NCBI GenBank assembly: GCA_003481745.1
Contig: QULP01000004.1
Location: 62,001 to 126,000, forward strand
Length of the DNA stretch: 64,000 nt
Direction: 5' to 3'
Source: Firmicutes bacterium OM04-13BH
GTDB taxonomy: Bacteria; Bacillota; Clostridia; Lachnospirales; Lachnospiraceae
In this document: piece by piece, positions 24,301-32,262 of the stretch
How positions within the stretch are numbered: the stretch's first letter is position 1
How the letters are laid out: each line of letters starts with the position of its first letter
The notes under the pieces: model-generated
Seen by the model: the letters and a program-made list of their open reading frames with translations, nothing else
What the model was told of the DNA's origin: nothing
The model's database searches: none
Made by a program: the position numbers and the translations under genes

Positions 24301-24306
24301 GTATTC

Positions 24307-24357
24307 AAAAATCCGCAGCCACCGGAAAGTTAAACTTCCCAGTAACTGCGGATTTTT
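24307..24357. terminator. Bidirectional terminator between M42 peptidase and GTPase
   Basis: AAAAATCCGCAG / CTGCGGATTTTT with a second inner stem; it overlaps the last codons of the GTPase gene. Confidence 0.8.
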
Positions 24358-25268
24358 TCTTCGTTTAGATGTTCCCCGATTACAATCTGAATTTCCTGTC
24401 CCTGAGGAATCGGACTGATACAAAGTTCATCCTGCGTTGCATTTAATTCAATCCAGCTTCCATCTTGATTCTGACTAAATCCCTTGATACGAAATACCTT
24501 GCCACAAGATGTATCTTCTAAGATTTTTTTCACCTGTGTTTTTAAAGTCTCGGCATCTAATTTCACATCCATAAAATAAAGAGATTCAAACCCACTTTCC
24601 TGTGATATATCCCTCTTTTCATAAGACTCCTGAATATATCCGGCTTCTGCAATCTCAGAAAAATCATCTTCTGATAATTCACTGCCATCTCTTCTCATAA
24701 TCGTCTCATCTCCTAAAATTCGATTGCACTGAATCTCTTTCAAAGACTGATTTAAAGTGGCAATGGTTGTATTGATTTCTTCTTTCGTCGCTTCTTCTGA
24801 ACGGCTCAAAATGATTTTTCCCGCATGAGCAGCTTCTGATGCCAGAAGATACCTTGCTTCCTCTGATAAATTCTTCTCTGATTTTGCATTTACAACCGTA
24901 ATCACACTTCCGATTTGATACCATTTATCTAACGGTTCGTCCCGAAGTACGTCAAAAAATTCATCTACATCATAAATTCCGGAAGGTTCTACTAAAATTC
25001 GGTCATAACCACACATTCCCATTGCAATTAATTTTGTGCGAAACCGTCTTCTATGTGTTTCTTTATCACAGCCTCCGGCTATCATTTCCAGTTCACATTT
25101 TTCGCCCTCAAGTTCCTGTAACAGCATCATATCTACATTTACAGCGCCATAATCATTTTCCAAAATCCCGATATTAAGCCCTTGATTCATTAAATATTCT
25201 GCATATTTTTTTATGAAAGTGGTTTTTCCTGAGCCAAGAAAACCTGTAATTAAATCAATCGTAACCAT
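24330..25268 (-). CDS. COG0523 (CobW/G3E) family GTPase
   Basis: 312 residues from MVTIDLITGFLG, with Walker A GFLGSGKTTF near 8-17 and EPSG (Walker B region) near 97. The CxCC metal motif of classical members is replaced by AGGCDKE with a single Cys, and the NKxD base-recognition motif reads SRSE. A CobW_C-like part fills about 215-312. Classical members deliver Zn, Co or other metals; this subgroup's job is unknown. Its ATG lies two bases after the methyltransferase stop, with no separate ribosome site except the GGGAGGA inside that gene's end, so it is translationally coupled to the restriction-modification genes. The terminator follows directly. Confidence 0.85.
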   Translation of the reverse strand: MVTIDLITGFLGSGKTTFIKKYAEYLMNQGLNIGILENDYGAVNVDMMLLQELEGEKCELEMIAGGCDKETHRRRFRTKLIAMGMCGYDRILVEPSGIYDVDEFFDVLRDEPLDKWYQIGSVITVVNAKSEKNLSEEARYLLASEAAHAGKIILSRSEEATKEEINTTIATLNQSLKEIQCNRILGDETIMRRDGSELSEDDFSEIAEAGYIQESYEKRDISQESGFESLYFMDVKLDAETLKTQVKKILEDTSCGKVFRIKGFSQNQDGSWIELNATQDELCISPIPQGQEIQIVIGEHLNEEKIRSYWEV

Positions 25269-25270
25269 AT

Positions 25271-26479
25271 TTATATTGCACAATCCTCCCTCAAATCAAT
25301 TTTTTCATGAATCTGCATTTCATAACTATCCAATAAGATAAGTCCCTCTGTATTTTTTTCAAAATCAAACGTATTGATTCTATCTACATGTGTCCGTATC
25401 AAAATCATATATATGCATTTTTTTGTTTTACTTGCCTTTATTAACTTGCTGACTGCCTCATCTAATGTTTCATCTTGCTTTTGAATTTTGACAGACACTG
25501 GTTTTCCATCTATATACTCTTTTAAAAATCCATCAATTCCATTATTTCTTTGAACTGGTATCGCTCCTATCATTTTTAATAATTCTACCTGCTGTTCCGT
25601 CTGTTTTTGATAGGATGCTCTTCCTTTTTTCAATAAAAAAGATTCTGTCTTTACCAGTTTTTCTAACCGTTCTTTTGTTAAATCAACTGCTTCCTGCGAT
25701 ATATCAATTCCCAGATAGCCCCTTTTTAACATTTTTGCGGCAACTACTGTTGTACCTGAACCAACAAATGGGTCTAATACGATATCACCTTCCTCCGTTA
25801 CAAGTTTGATAATCTGTTCTAAAAGAATAAGTGGTTTTTGTGTTGGATATCCTACTCTCTCCTTTGCTTTTGGATTTAAATAAGGTATTTCCCACACGTC
25901 AGATAAAGGAACACCTTTTTTACTTTTTCCTATAACACTCTCTCCATTTTCATCTATCTTATATTTTGATTTACCATTTTTATCTTTTATTCTATCTTGC
26001 AGTATCTGGTCAACATTTGTTGTTTCGGAATAATCTGTATAAATCCTATTAAACTTAAAATTAGAAGTTTTACTGTAAAACAAAATAACTTGATGATTAT
26101 TTAAAAGACCTTTTTTAGAATTCGACCATCTTTTATAAAACCATATAATTTCACTTTGAAAATACTGCGTTCCAAAAATCTTATCTAGCAGGACTTTCAG
26201 ATAATGAGAAGCATTTCTATCACAATGTACAAAAATACTTCCTGTATCTTTCAAAACTCTTTTACATTCTTCTAAACGCACTTCCATAAATTTCAGATAT
26301 TCATCCATATCTTTCCATTTATCACAAAATGAAAACTTCTCATTCTTCTTACTTGATACTAAACTTTGAATATTCTGCGTAAAAAAAGGAGGATCCAGAT
26401 AAATTAAGTCTATCTTTTCAGTTTTCATCTTTTTTAATGTTTCTAAACAATCAGCACACACCACGTTATTGTTTTGCAT
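25271..26479 (-). CDS. Type II DNA methyltransferase (N4/N6, beta class)
   Basis: 402 residues. Motif IV LDPPF (about 28-32) precedes motif I DPFVGSGTTVVAAK (about 243), the order of the beta class of N4-cytosine or N6-adenine methyltransferases. A C-terminal region (about 275-402) contains a target-recognition or accessory part. It lies 4 bases after the restriction gene; AAAGGAATG serves as its ribosome site. It should protect the host at the site cut by its neighbour; if the ApaLI relation is right that site would be GTGCAC. A+T-rich, as typical for acquired restriction systems. Confidence 0.9.
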   Translation of the reverse strand: MQNNNVVCADCLETLKKMKTEKIDLIYLDPPFFTQNIQSLVSSKKNEKFSFCDKWKDMDEYLKFMEVRLEECKRVLKDTGSIFVHCDRNASHYLKVLLDKIFGTQYFQSEIIWFYKRWSNSKKGLLNNHQVILFYSKTSNFKFNRIYTDYSETTNVDQILQDRIKDKNGKSKYKIDENGESVIGKSKKGVPLSDVWEIPYLNPKAKERVGYPTQKPLILLEQIIKLVTEEGDIVLDPFVGSGTTVVAAKMLKRGYLGIDISQEAVDLTKERLEKLVKTESFLLKKGRASYQKQTEQQVELLKMIGAIPVQRNNGIDGFLKEYIDGKPVSVKIQKQDETLDEAVSKLIKASKTKKCIYMILIRTHVDRINTFDFEKNTEGLILLDSYEMQIHEKIDLREDCAI

Positions 26480-26483
26480 TCTA

Positions 26484-27095
26484 TCATTCCTTTATTTTAT
26501 TAAACATTTCTTTTAAATCTATCCCTGTTGCATGTTTCAGATAATTCCAGGCATCCTCTCCCGAATAATATTCTCCACCAATTTCTTCATATAATTTTTT
26601 TAAAGTTGCCTGTATACGAATTGCCTGTGCACGATTGGGTTCAAAAAACATAATTCTAATCGGTACATATCCTGCCTCTTTAATAACCTGAATTCTTTTG
26701 TTTTCTTTTTTTATATGGTCTCCATCTGTGGTTGCATCTTTCCATTTAATTTCATAAGCCTTATTACCAATTAAACAATCAATTTCAACCGTCTTTGGAC
26801 TTTTATCAATGGTATTAGAAAGTTTTACCTTGACTTGTGCTTCTCTAAAAGCATACCGGAAACATTCAAGTGCCAGTTCTTCTAACATTGACCCTGCATA
26901 TTTATAAAGGAATCGTCCTACATTTTGCTGATAATCAATTTGATATCCTTCTTCATTCGTAAATCCCAACGCATTATATATCATATAATGTTCATTACTA
27001 TCTTCTTCCATTTCCTTTTTTCGTTCCCGAATTTTTTTCTGCAGTTTTTCTCTATATTGCTCTACTATTTTTAATAGTCTTTCTTCTTTATCCAT
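26484..27095 (-). CDS. ApaLI-like type II restriction endonuclease
   Basis: 203 residues. The PD-(D/E)xK core is seen as VEIDCLIGNKAYEIKWKDA (Asp and Glu-x-Lys), followed by TTDGDHIKKENKR and AGYVPIRIMFFEPNRAQAIR, the pattern I know from the ApaLI family. N-terminal helices are charged (about 1-35). AGGAGAATAAG precedes the ATG. It is the first gene of the endonuclease-methyltransferase-GTPase operon. Having the nuclease first and the methylase second is notable because establishment in a new host needs methylation before cutting. Family placement is from memory of the motif set; specificity is not proven. Confidence 0.75.
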   Translation of the reverse strand: MDKEERLLKIVEQYREKLQKKIRERKKEMEEDSNEHYMIYNALGFTNEEGYQIDYQQNVGRFLYKYAGSMLEELALECFRYAFREAQVKVKLSNTIDKSPKTVEIDCLIGNKAYEIKWKDATTDGDHIKKENKRIQVIKEAGYVPIRIMFFEPNRAQAIRIQATLKKLYEEIGGEYYSGEDAWNYLKHATGIDLKEMFNKIKE

Positions 27096-27295
27096 CTTAT
27101 TCTCCTATTAGCGTTTTCTCTTAATGTTTTTCTTTTCATTTTTTACTCTTATCTTCTTACGATTCTATCATATTTTTTTGAAACAGACCAGATATTCTGC
27201 CTGAACTTTTTATTGACTTTCTTTGTCAATCAGCGTAACATAAGCTACCGAAAAAGAATTTTTTACCAATTATAAGGAGAATGATTTAAGAATTT

Positions 27296-28681
27296 ATGAC
27301 AACAATGAAAACGCAAAATCCCCTCGGTTATGAAAAAGAATCCAAATTGCTTGTCAATTTTGCAATTCCCTGCATTATCTCAATGCTGGTGACATCCCTT
27401 TATAATATTGTAGACCAGATTTTCATTGGACAAGGGATTGGCATGCTCGGAAATGCCGCAACTAATATCGCATTTCCGCTTTCCACTACCTGTACCGCAC
27501 TCTCTCTTTTACTCGGAATCGGAAGTGCAACTAATTTTTCCCTGTATTTAGGGGCTGGAGAAAAAGAAAAATCTGCCCGCTATGCCGGCAACGGAATCTT
27601 TCTGATGGCAGTATTCGGACTTTGTCTGTTTCTTGCAACTACACTTTTTTTAACTCCAATGTTAAAATTTTTCGGTGCAACCACTGAAGTCCTGCCTTAT
27701 GCCAGACAGTACACCCGCATTACAGCCTTTGGTTTTCCATTTTTAATTGCCAATACCGGAATGAGTAAATTAATTCTGGCAGATGGAAGTCCACGATATT
27801 CCATGATTTCTATGTTAATCGGTGCGATTGTAAATACAATCCTTGACCCGATTTTCATTTTCGGTCTGCATCTTGGAATGACCGGTGCTGCCCTTGCAAC
27901 CATTATCGGACAGATTGTTTCTTTTAGTATCAGTCTTCATTATATGTTTCACTTTAAAAACATTGTGCTGAATCGAAGCTGCTTTCAAATTCAGCTGTCT
28001 TACTGTAAAGAAATTTTCCGACTTGGCGCAAGTGCCTGTTTTAACCAGATTGCCATGACTGTCGTACAGATTGTAATGAACAACACACTGGCACACTACG
28101 GGGCAAAATCCATATACGGAGGTGATATTCCTCTTGCCTGTGCCGGAATCATCACAAAAGTAAATATGATTTTTATGTCCTTTGTTATTGGAATTTCACA
28201 GGGTGTTCAGCCAATTATCGGATTTAACTATGGGGCAAAAAAATATAAACGTGTACGAAAAAGTTATCTGCTTGCGCTTGGTGTTGCAACTGTGCTTTCC
28301 GGCATTGCATTCTTCTGTTTTCAGGTTTTCCCAAGACAGATTATCAGCATATTTGGAGAAGGAAGCGAATTATACTTCCAGTTTTCAGAACGTTACTTCC
28401 GAATTTATATGTTTTTAACCTTAATCAATGGAATCCAGCCGGTTACTTCAAACTTTTTTAACTCGATTGGAAAAGCTCAGCTCGGTGTCTTTATGTCACT
28501 CACCAGACAGATTTTATTCCTGCTTCCATTAATTATTATCTTCCCACTTTTTATGGGAATCGATGGTGTCATGTATGCAGGACCGATCGCCGATGCAGCT
28601 GCGGCACTTGTCTGCGGCTATTTTACCATTCGGGAATTAAAAGAGTTGACACAATTGGAAAAATTAACTCTGAATCTTTAA
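27296..28681 (+). CDS. MATE family efflux transporter
   Basis: 461 residues, twelve hydrophobic segments. SLYNIVDQIFIGQGIG near the start and GFNYGAKKYKRVRKSY near 310 are MATE hallmarks. The only AAGGAG lies 16 bases before the ATG, with an ATG-ATT-TAA in the same frame in between, so initiation may be weak. It is only distantly similar to the MATE protein at 21145, so the two are not a recent duplication. Substrate unknown. Confidence 0.92.
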   Translation: MTTMKTQNPLGYEKESKLLVNFAIPCIISMLVTSLYNIVDQIFIGQGIGMLGNAATNIAFPLSTTCTALSLLLGIGSATNFSLYLGAGEKEKSARYAGNGIFLMAVFGLCLFLATTLFLTPMLKFFGATTEVLPYARQYTRITAFGFPFLIANTGMSKLILADGSPRYSMISMLIGAIVNTILDPIFIFGLHLGMTGAALATIIGQIVSFSISLHYMFHFKNIVLNRSCFQIQLSYCKEIFRLGASACFNQIAMTVVQIVMNNTLAHYGAKSIYGGDIPLACAGIITKVNMIFMSFVIGISQGVQPIIGFNYGAKKYKRVRKSYLLALGVATVLSGIAFFCFQVFPRQIISIFGEGSELYFQFSERYFRIYMFLTLINGIQPVTSNFFNSIGKAQLGVFMSLTRQILFLLPLIIIFPLFMGIDGVMYAGPIADAAAALVCGYFTIRELKELTQLEKLTLNL

Positions 28682-28696
28682 GTTCATGAACAAAAA

Positions 28697-28732
28697 AGCT
28701 TGTCCTGAATAAATTCATATTCAAGACAAGCT
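28697..28732. terminator. Bidirectional terminator
   Basis: AGCTTGTC / GACAAGCT stem extended by a second paired part; six T on the minus side and CCTTTT on the plus side. It separates the convergent MATE and glycosidase genes. Confidence 0.85.
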
Positions 28733-28791
28733 CCTTTTAAACTAAATTTTAATTGATTTTACTTCATTTTCTTTTCATTTCAGTTTTGAGA

Positions 28792-30408
28792 TTAAGATAA
28801 CGGAATATACCGATAATAATGACAACTGTTTCCTCTCGTTTCCGGTCCGGCTTCTTCATACCAGTTATACTCAATTTCTTCGTTTTCGTCTGCCCAAAGT
28901 TCCGGACAATCCGTATACTCCCAATCCACCGGAATTTTATGTTCTTCCTGTAAAGATGCCTTTAACATCATCTGATGCAGTTCTTCTTTTTCGGTTTCAT
29001 TTAATACACCCGGTTTTGCCGACACAAAAAGTGATGTGCCGGAGCGTGTTACTAAATCTGCCCACTGGGAATTTAATTTCCACGGAATATTCCCCATAAT
29101 TCCTACGCAGTCTGCATCAATATCAAAGAATGTTCCATGCTGAGGCAGACAAAATGCCAGCGTATTGACTCCCATCATTTTGGTACGCTCCCAGGTTTTT
29201 CCACTGGTATCATCCCCGGTTCTCTGCATGTGCATCAAACCTGCACCCAGATGTCCAATCGTATTGCATCCTAAAATCATCACATGATATTCTTTGGCTG
29301 TCTCATAAATTGCACGATATAACTCTACTACAATTTCAGCACTTGTTTTGGATTTATCATAAAAGCTCCAGCCATCCGAGGTTGGGAACGGATTCATCTC
29401 AAGTCCCCATCTGCCAAATAAATCAAAGGTCGTAAAATCATGTTTGATTAACGTATATCCCCACTCGCAGATTCGTTTGACGTCTTCTTTTATATACGCA
29501 AGCACTTCTGGATGTGACGGGTCGAGACAGCCGTTGTGAGAAATTCTCCATTCTTCCGGAATCGTCTCTTCCTCATTTAAGAGGAAACGAACCCAGATAC
29601 CCGGACGTACCCCTTTTTCTTCTAATTTTTTTGCAAGTGCTCCCATGTCCGGGAATTTTTCATTTCCTTTTTTCCATGGTCCTCCATTGTATTCATCCAG
29701 CCGATGATGTTCCTGCCAGCAATCGTCAATGACCATATAAGGACGGTTTTCTGCGCCTTTTGTAATGTCTACAATATAATCGGTATCCTGTAAAATTTCT
29801 TTCTCTGAGCTGTCTCCATATGCATAATACCAGTTGTTGCTTCCATAGACCGGAAAATCCGGAAAAATCGGATCCGTGCACATGCATTTACAAAATGCTT
29901 TTGCTGCTTCAAAAGAGGTACAATCATCTGCCTGCATTGCAATCACTTCAGCTGCTAACAACTTTCTTCCTGAAAGTACAACCCCCGTTCCACCACAGCG
30001 TACATCCAAAACTAAGGTAATTCCTCTTGTATCAGCCTCCCAGAAACACATGGCAGAAGGACGAACTTTTACACCATATCCTGTCACGACTCCTTCATTT
30101 AATGCAAGAAAATACCAAGGCATAAAGCGTGTTCCGCTCATTCCCTTCCATTCTGCATCTCCATAAGTTCTCTCCCAGACTCCGCCAAGAATCTTTGACG
30201 TACGCTCAAGCGGAGTATTCCAGCGAAGCTTTACTGTTTTTACCGGTGAGTTATCTGCCGTAAGCCAGATTTCTCCATTTTCATTTGCTTCAACACAAAT
30301 ATCTTCTTTTTCAAATTTTGAACTGTTTTGTTCTCCAATAAAAGAACCTTCTTCACTCTCTACTGTAATGTAAGATGGTATTCCTAATTTTATTTCTCTT
30401 TTCTTCAT
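28792..30408 (-). CDS. GH36-like clan-D glycosidase (alpha-galactosidase-type)
   Basis: 538 residues, without signal peptide, so cytoplasmic. The catalytic barrel (about 190-480) carries MVIDDCWQ, GIWVRFLL, LIKHDFTTFD with the likely nucleophile Asp, and RTGDDTSG with the likely acid/base Asp. It lacks the N-terminal supersandwich of the 700-residue GH36 enzymes encoded at 32263 and 57152, so it belongs to another subgroup. It is the last gene of the alpha-galactoside operon, 10 bases after the AraC gene, with AGGAAAAAG as ribosome site. Possible substrates are other alpha-galactosides such as galactinol or galactolipid glycans; not decidable here. Confidence 0.8.
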   Translation of the reverse strand: MKKREIKLGIPSYITVESEEGSFIGEQNSSKFEKEDICVEANENGEIWLTADNSPVKTVKLRWNTPLERTSKILGGVWERTYGDAEWKGMSGTRFMPWYFLALNEGVVTGYGVKVRPSAMCFWEADTRGITLVLDVRCGGTGVVLSGRKLLAAEVIAMQADDCTSFEAAKAFCKCMCTDPIFPDFPVYGSNNWYYAYGDSSEKEILQDTDYIVDITKGAENRPYMVIDDCWQEHHRLDEYNGGPWKKGNEKFPDMGALAKKLEEKGVRPGIWVRFLLNEEETIPEEWRISHNGCLDPSHPEVLAYIKEDVKRICEWGYTLIKHDFTTFDLFGRWGLEMNPFPTSDGWSFYDKSKTSAEIVVELYRAIYETAKEYHVMILGCNTIGHLGAGLMHMQRTGDDTSGKTWERTKMMGVNTLAFCLPQHGTFFDIDADCVGIMGNIPWKLNSQWADLVTRSGTSLFVSAKPGVLNETEKEELHQMMLKASLQEEHKIPVDWEYTDCPELWADENEEIEYNWYEEAGPETRGNSCHYYRYIPLS

Positions 30409-30418
30409 AACTTTTTCC

Positions 30419-31330
30419 TCATCCTATTTCTCCATGAAATGCACCTTTTCGGTTTTCAAATACCAATTCTTCTTTTGTCTGACGAAACGCTTTCGGACTT
30501 ATATTTGTATAGAGCCGGAACATTTTCGAAAATGCAAGCTGATCCGAATATCCAACTGCCTCTGCCACCGCATTAATCGGCATATCTGTATTCTTTAACA
30601 GATTTTTTGCTTTTTCCATCCGAAATTCTACCAAATACTCCTGGGGCGAACATCCAATTGTTTTTTTAAACATATTCGTCAGATAACTGCGATTAATCCC
30701 GATATATTCTGCCAGCTCATTAATCTTTATTTTTTCTCTGTAATGATGTTTTATATACTCCATTGCATGTTCTACATATACAGTCCTCGGATAGGTATGC
30801 TCCGGCATCGTTTTTGTATTAAATTTCTCATTGTCTTCTATTAATGTCGCCAGAAACAAATTCAAATACCCATTCCTACGCATAGATTCCTCCGTTGTAA
30901 GTCGATGCACTTCAAGTATCTCATCCACATACGATTTTAAAAGTGCTGTACATTTTAAGCTTCGAATTGATTTCTCTTTTGAAAATCCCGCATACTGCAT
31001 TACTTTTTTTACTTTATAACCATACAGCCCAATCCATGCATAGGCCCATGGCTCTTTCTTATCCGCTTCATACCAGGCTTCTTCTTCTGGACAAAGTAAA
31101 AAAGCATCGCCGGTTGTTAGATGAAATACTTCACCATTCTTTTCCAGCTTCCCTTTTCCATTTGTAATAATATGAAGCACATAATAAGTCCTTTTGTTTG
31201 GTCCAAACCGATGTCCGGGATAACATCGCTCCCATCCACAATATCCAAGACTTAATTCTGCCGAATCAATCGGCAAATCTTCCAGGCATTTATATCTCCC
31301 CTCATTCGTATATGCCGTTACCTGTGTCAT
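30419..31330 (-). CDS. AraC family regulator, cupin sensor type (copy 1)
   Basis: 303 residues. The N-terminal cupin-like sugar domain (about 20-120) shows YVLHIITNGKGKLE and GDAFLLCPEEEAWYEAD; the C-terminal double helix-turn-helix (about 190-290) has KINELAEYIGINRSYLTNMF and EAVGYSDQLAFSKMF. Strongly similar in all parts to the gene at 31348 (same length, 303), so they are a tandem duplication. By analogy with MsmR/RafR it should activate the alpha-galactoside operon in which it lies. Confidence 0.93.
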   Translation of the reverse strand: MTQVTAYTNEGRYKCLEDLPIDSAELSLGYCGWERCYPGHRFGPNKRTYYVLHIITNGKGKLEKNGEVFHLTTGDAFLLCPEEEAWYEADKKEPWAYAWIGLYGYKVKKVMQYAGFSKEKSIRSLKCTALLKSYVDEILEVHRLTTEESMRRNGYLNLFLATLIEDNEKFNTKTMPEHTYPRTVYVEHAMEYIKHHYREKIKINELAEYIGINRSYLTNMFKKTIGCSPQEYLVEFRMEKAKNLLKNTDMPINAVAEAVGYSDQLAFSKMFRLYTNISPKAFRQTKEELVFENRKGAFHGEIG

Positions 31331-31347
31331 ATCACACTTCCTCTTTT

Positions 31348-32259
31348 TTATAAATGTGATGCGGTAAAGTCACCTTTTACAGTTCCCAATTGAAGTTCTT
31401 CTTTTGCTTTTCGATATTCTTTTGGGCTCACTGTAAAATTCTGTTTAAATATCTTTGAAAATGCAAGCTGATCCTGATATCCAACTGCAGCTGCTACCGC
31501 ATTAATCGGCATATCTGTATTCTTTAGCAGATTTTTTGCTTTTTCCATTCTTAAATTCACCAAATATTCCTGCGGAGAACAGCCCACTGCCTTTTTAAAA
31601 CTGCTCGTCAGATAACTACGGTTTACCCCAATGTAATCTGCCAGCTCATTAATTTTCACCTTTTCCTGATAATGATGTGAAATATATTCCATCGCATGAC
31701 GTACATAAACCACTCCGGGATAAGAGTGCTGCTGTGCTGTTGCTGGTACCGTCTTCTTATAATCTTCAATCAAGGCAGCAAAAAACAACATCAGATATCC
31801 ATTTCGTTTCAGCTCATCGGTGTAGGAAAGCTGATGTGCCGCCAAAATCCCATCCAGATACTGATTCAACTGTTCTTTACATTCTACATGCCTGATAGGA
31901 TTTCTCCTCGAAAATCCCGCATGTTCTGCATTTTCTTCTGCACGGTAGCCGGTAAATCCAACCCACATATAACACCAGGGGTCTTTCTTATCTGCTTCAT
32001 ACCAAGCTTCCACTTCCGGGGCAATGAAAAATGCATCGCCCTCTTTCAACTCATATTTATGTTTATTAATTTCAAGTATTCCTTTTCCGCTTCTCACAAT
32101 ATGCAGTACATAAGAAGTCCGAAGATTCGGACCATACTTGTGTCCCGGATTGCAGTATTCCCAACCACAGTAAATCAGACACAAATCTGCTGAATCTTTT
32201 TGCAAATCTTCCAGACAACGAAATCTGGCAGAATTGGTATATCCGGCTACGTGTTTCAT
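31348..32259 (-). CDS. AraC family regulator, cupin sensor type (copy 2)
   Basis: 303 residues, tandem paralogue of the regulator at 30419. Sensor part: SYVLHIVRSGKGILEI and GDAFFIAPEVEAWYEAD; DNA-binding part: ELADYIGVNRSYLTSSF and AAVGYQDQLAFSKIF. The sensor halves have diverged more than the recognition helices, which suggests two sugars read into one set of promoters. It starts 3 bases after the GH36 stop and ends 17 bases before the next AraC gene. Confidence 0.93.
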   Translation of the reverse strand: MKHVAGYTNSARFRCLEDLQKDSADLCLIYCGWEYCNPGHKYGPNLRTSYVLHIVRSGKGILEINKHKYELKEGDAFFIAPEVEAWYEADKKDPWCYMWVGFTGYRAEENAEHAGFSRRNPIRHVECKEQLNQYLDGILAAHQLSYTDELKRNGYLMLFFAALIEDYKKTVPATAQQHSYPGVVYVRHAMEYISHHYQEKVKINELADYIGVNRSYLTSSFKKAVGCSPQEYLVNLRMEKAKNLLKNTDMPINAVAAAVGYQDQLAFSKIFKQNFTVSPKEYRKAKEELQLGTVKGDFTASHL

Positions 32260-32262
32260 TCT

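Noticed and set aside
24707..24924. Minus-strand frame inside the COG0523 GTPase gene
   Set aside because: Out-of-frame shadow without ribosome site or recognisable domain.
27281..27289. ATG-ATT-TAA mini-ORF before the second MATE gene as a regulatory minimal ORF
   Set aside because: Only one base separates it from AAGGAG, too close for initiation; nothing else supports it.
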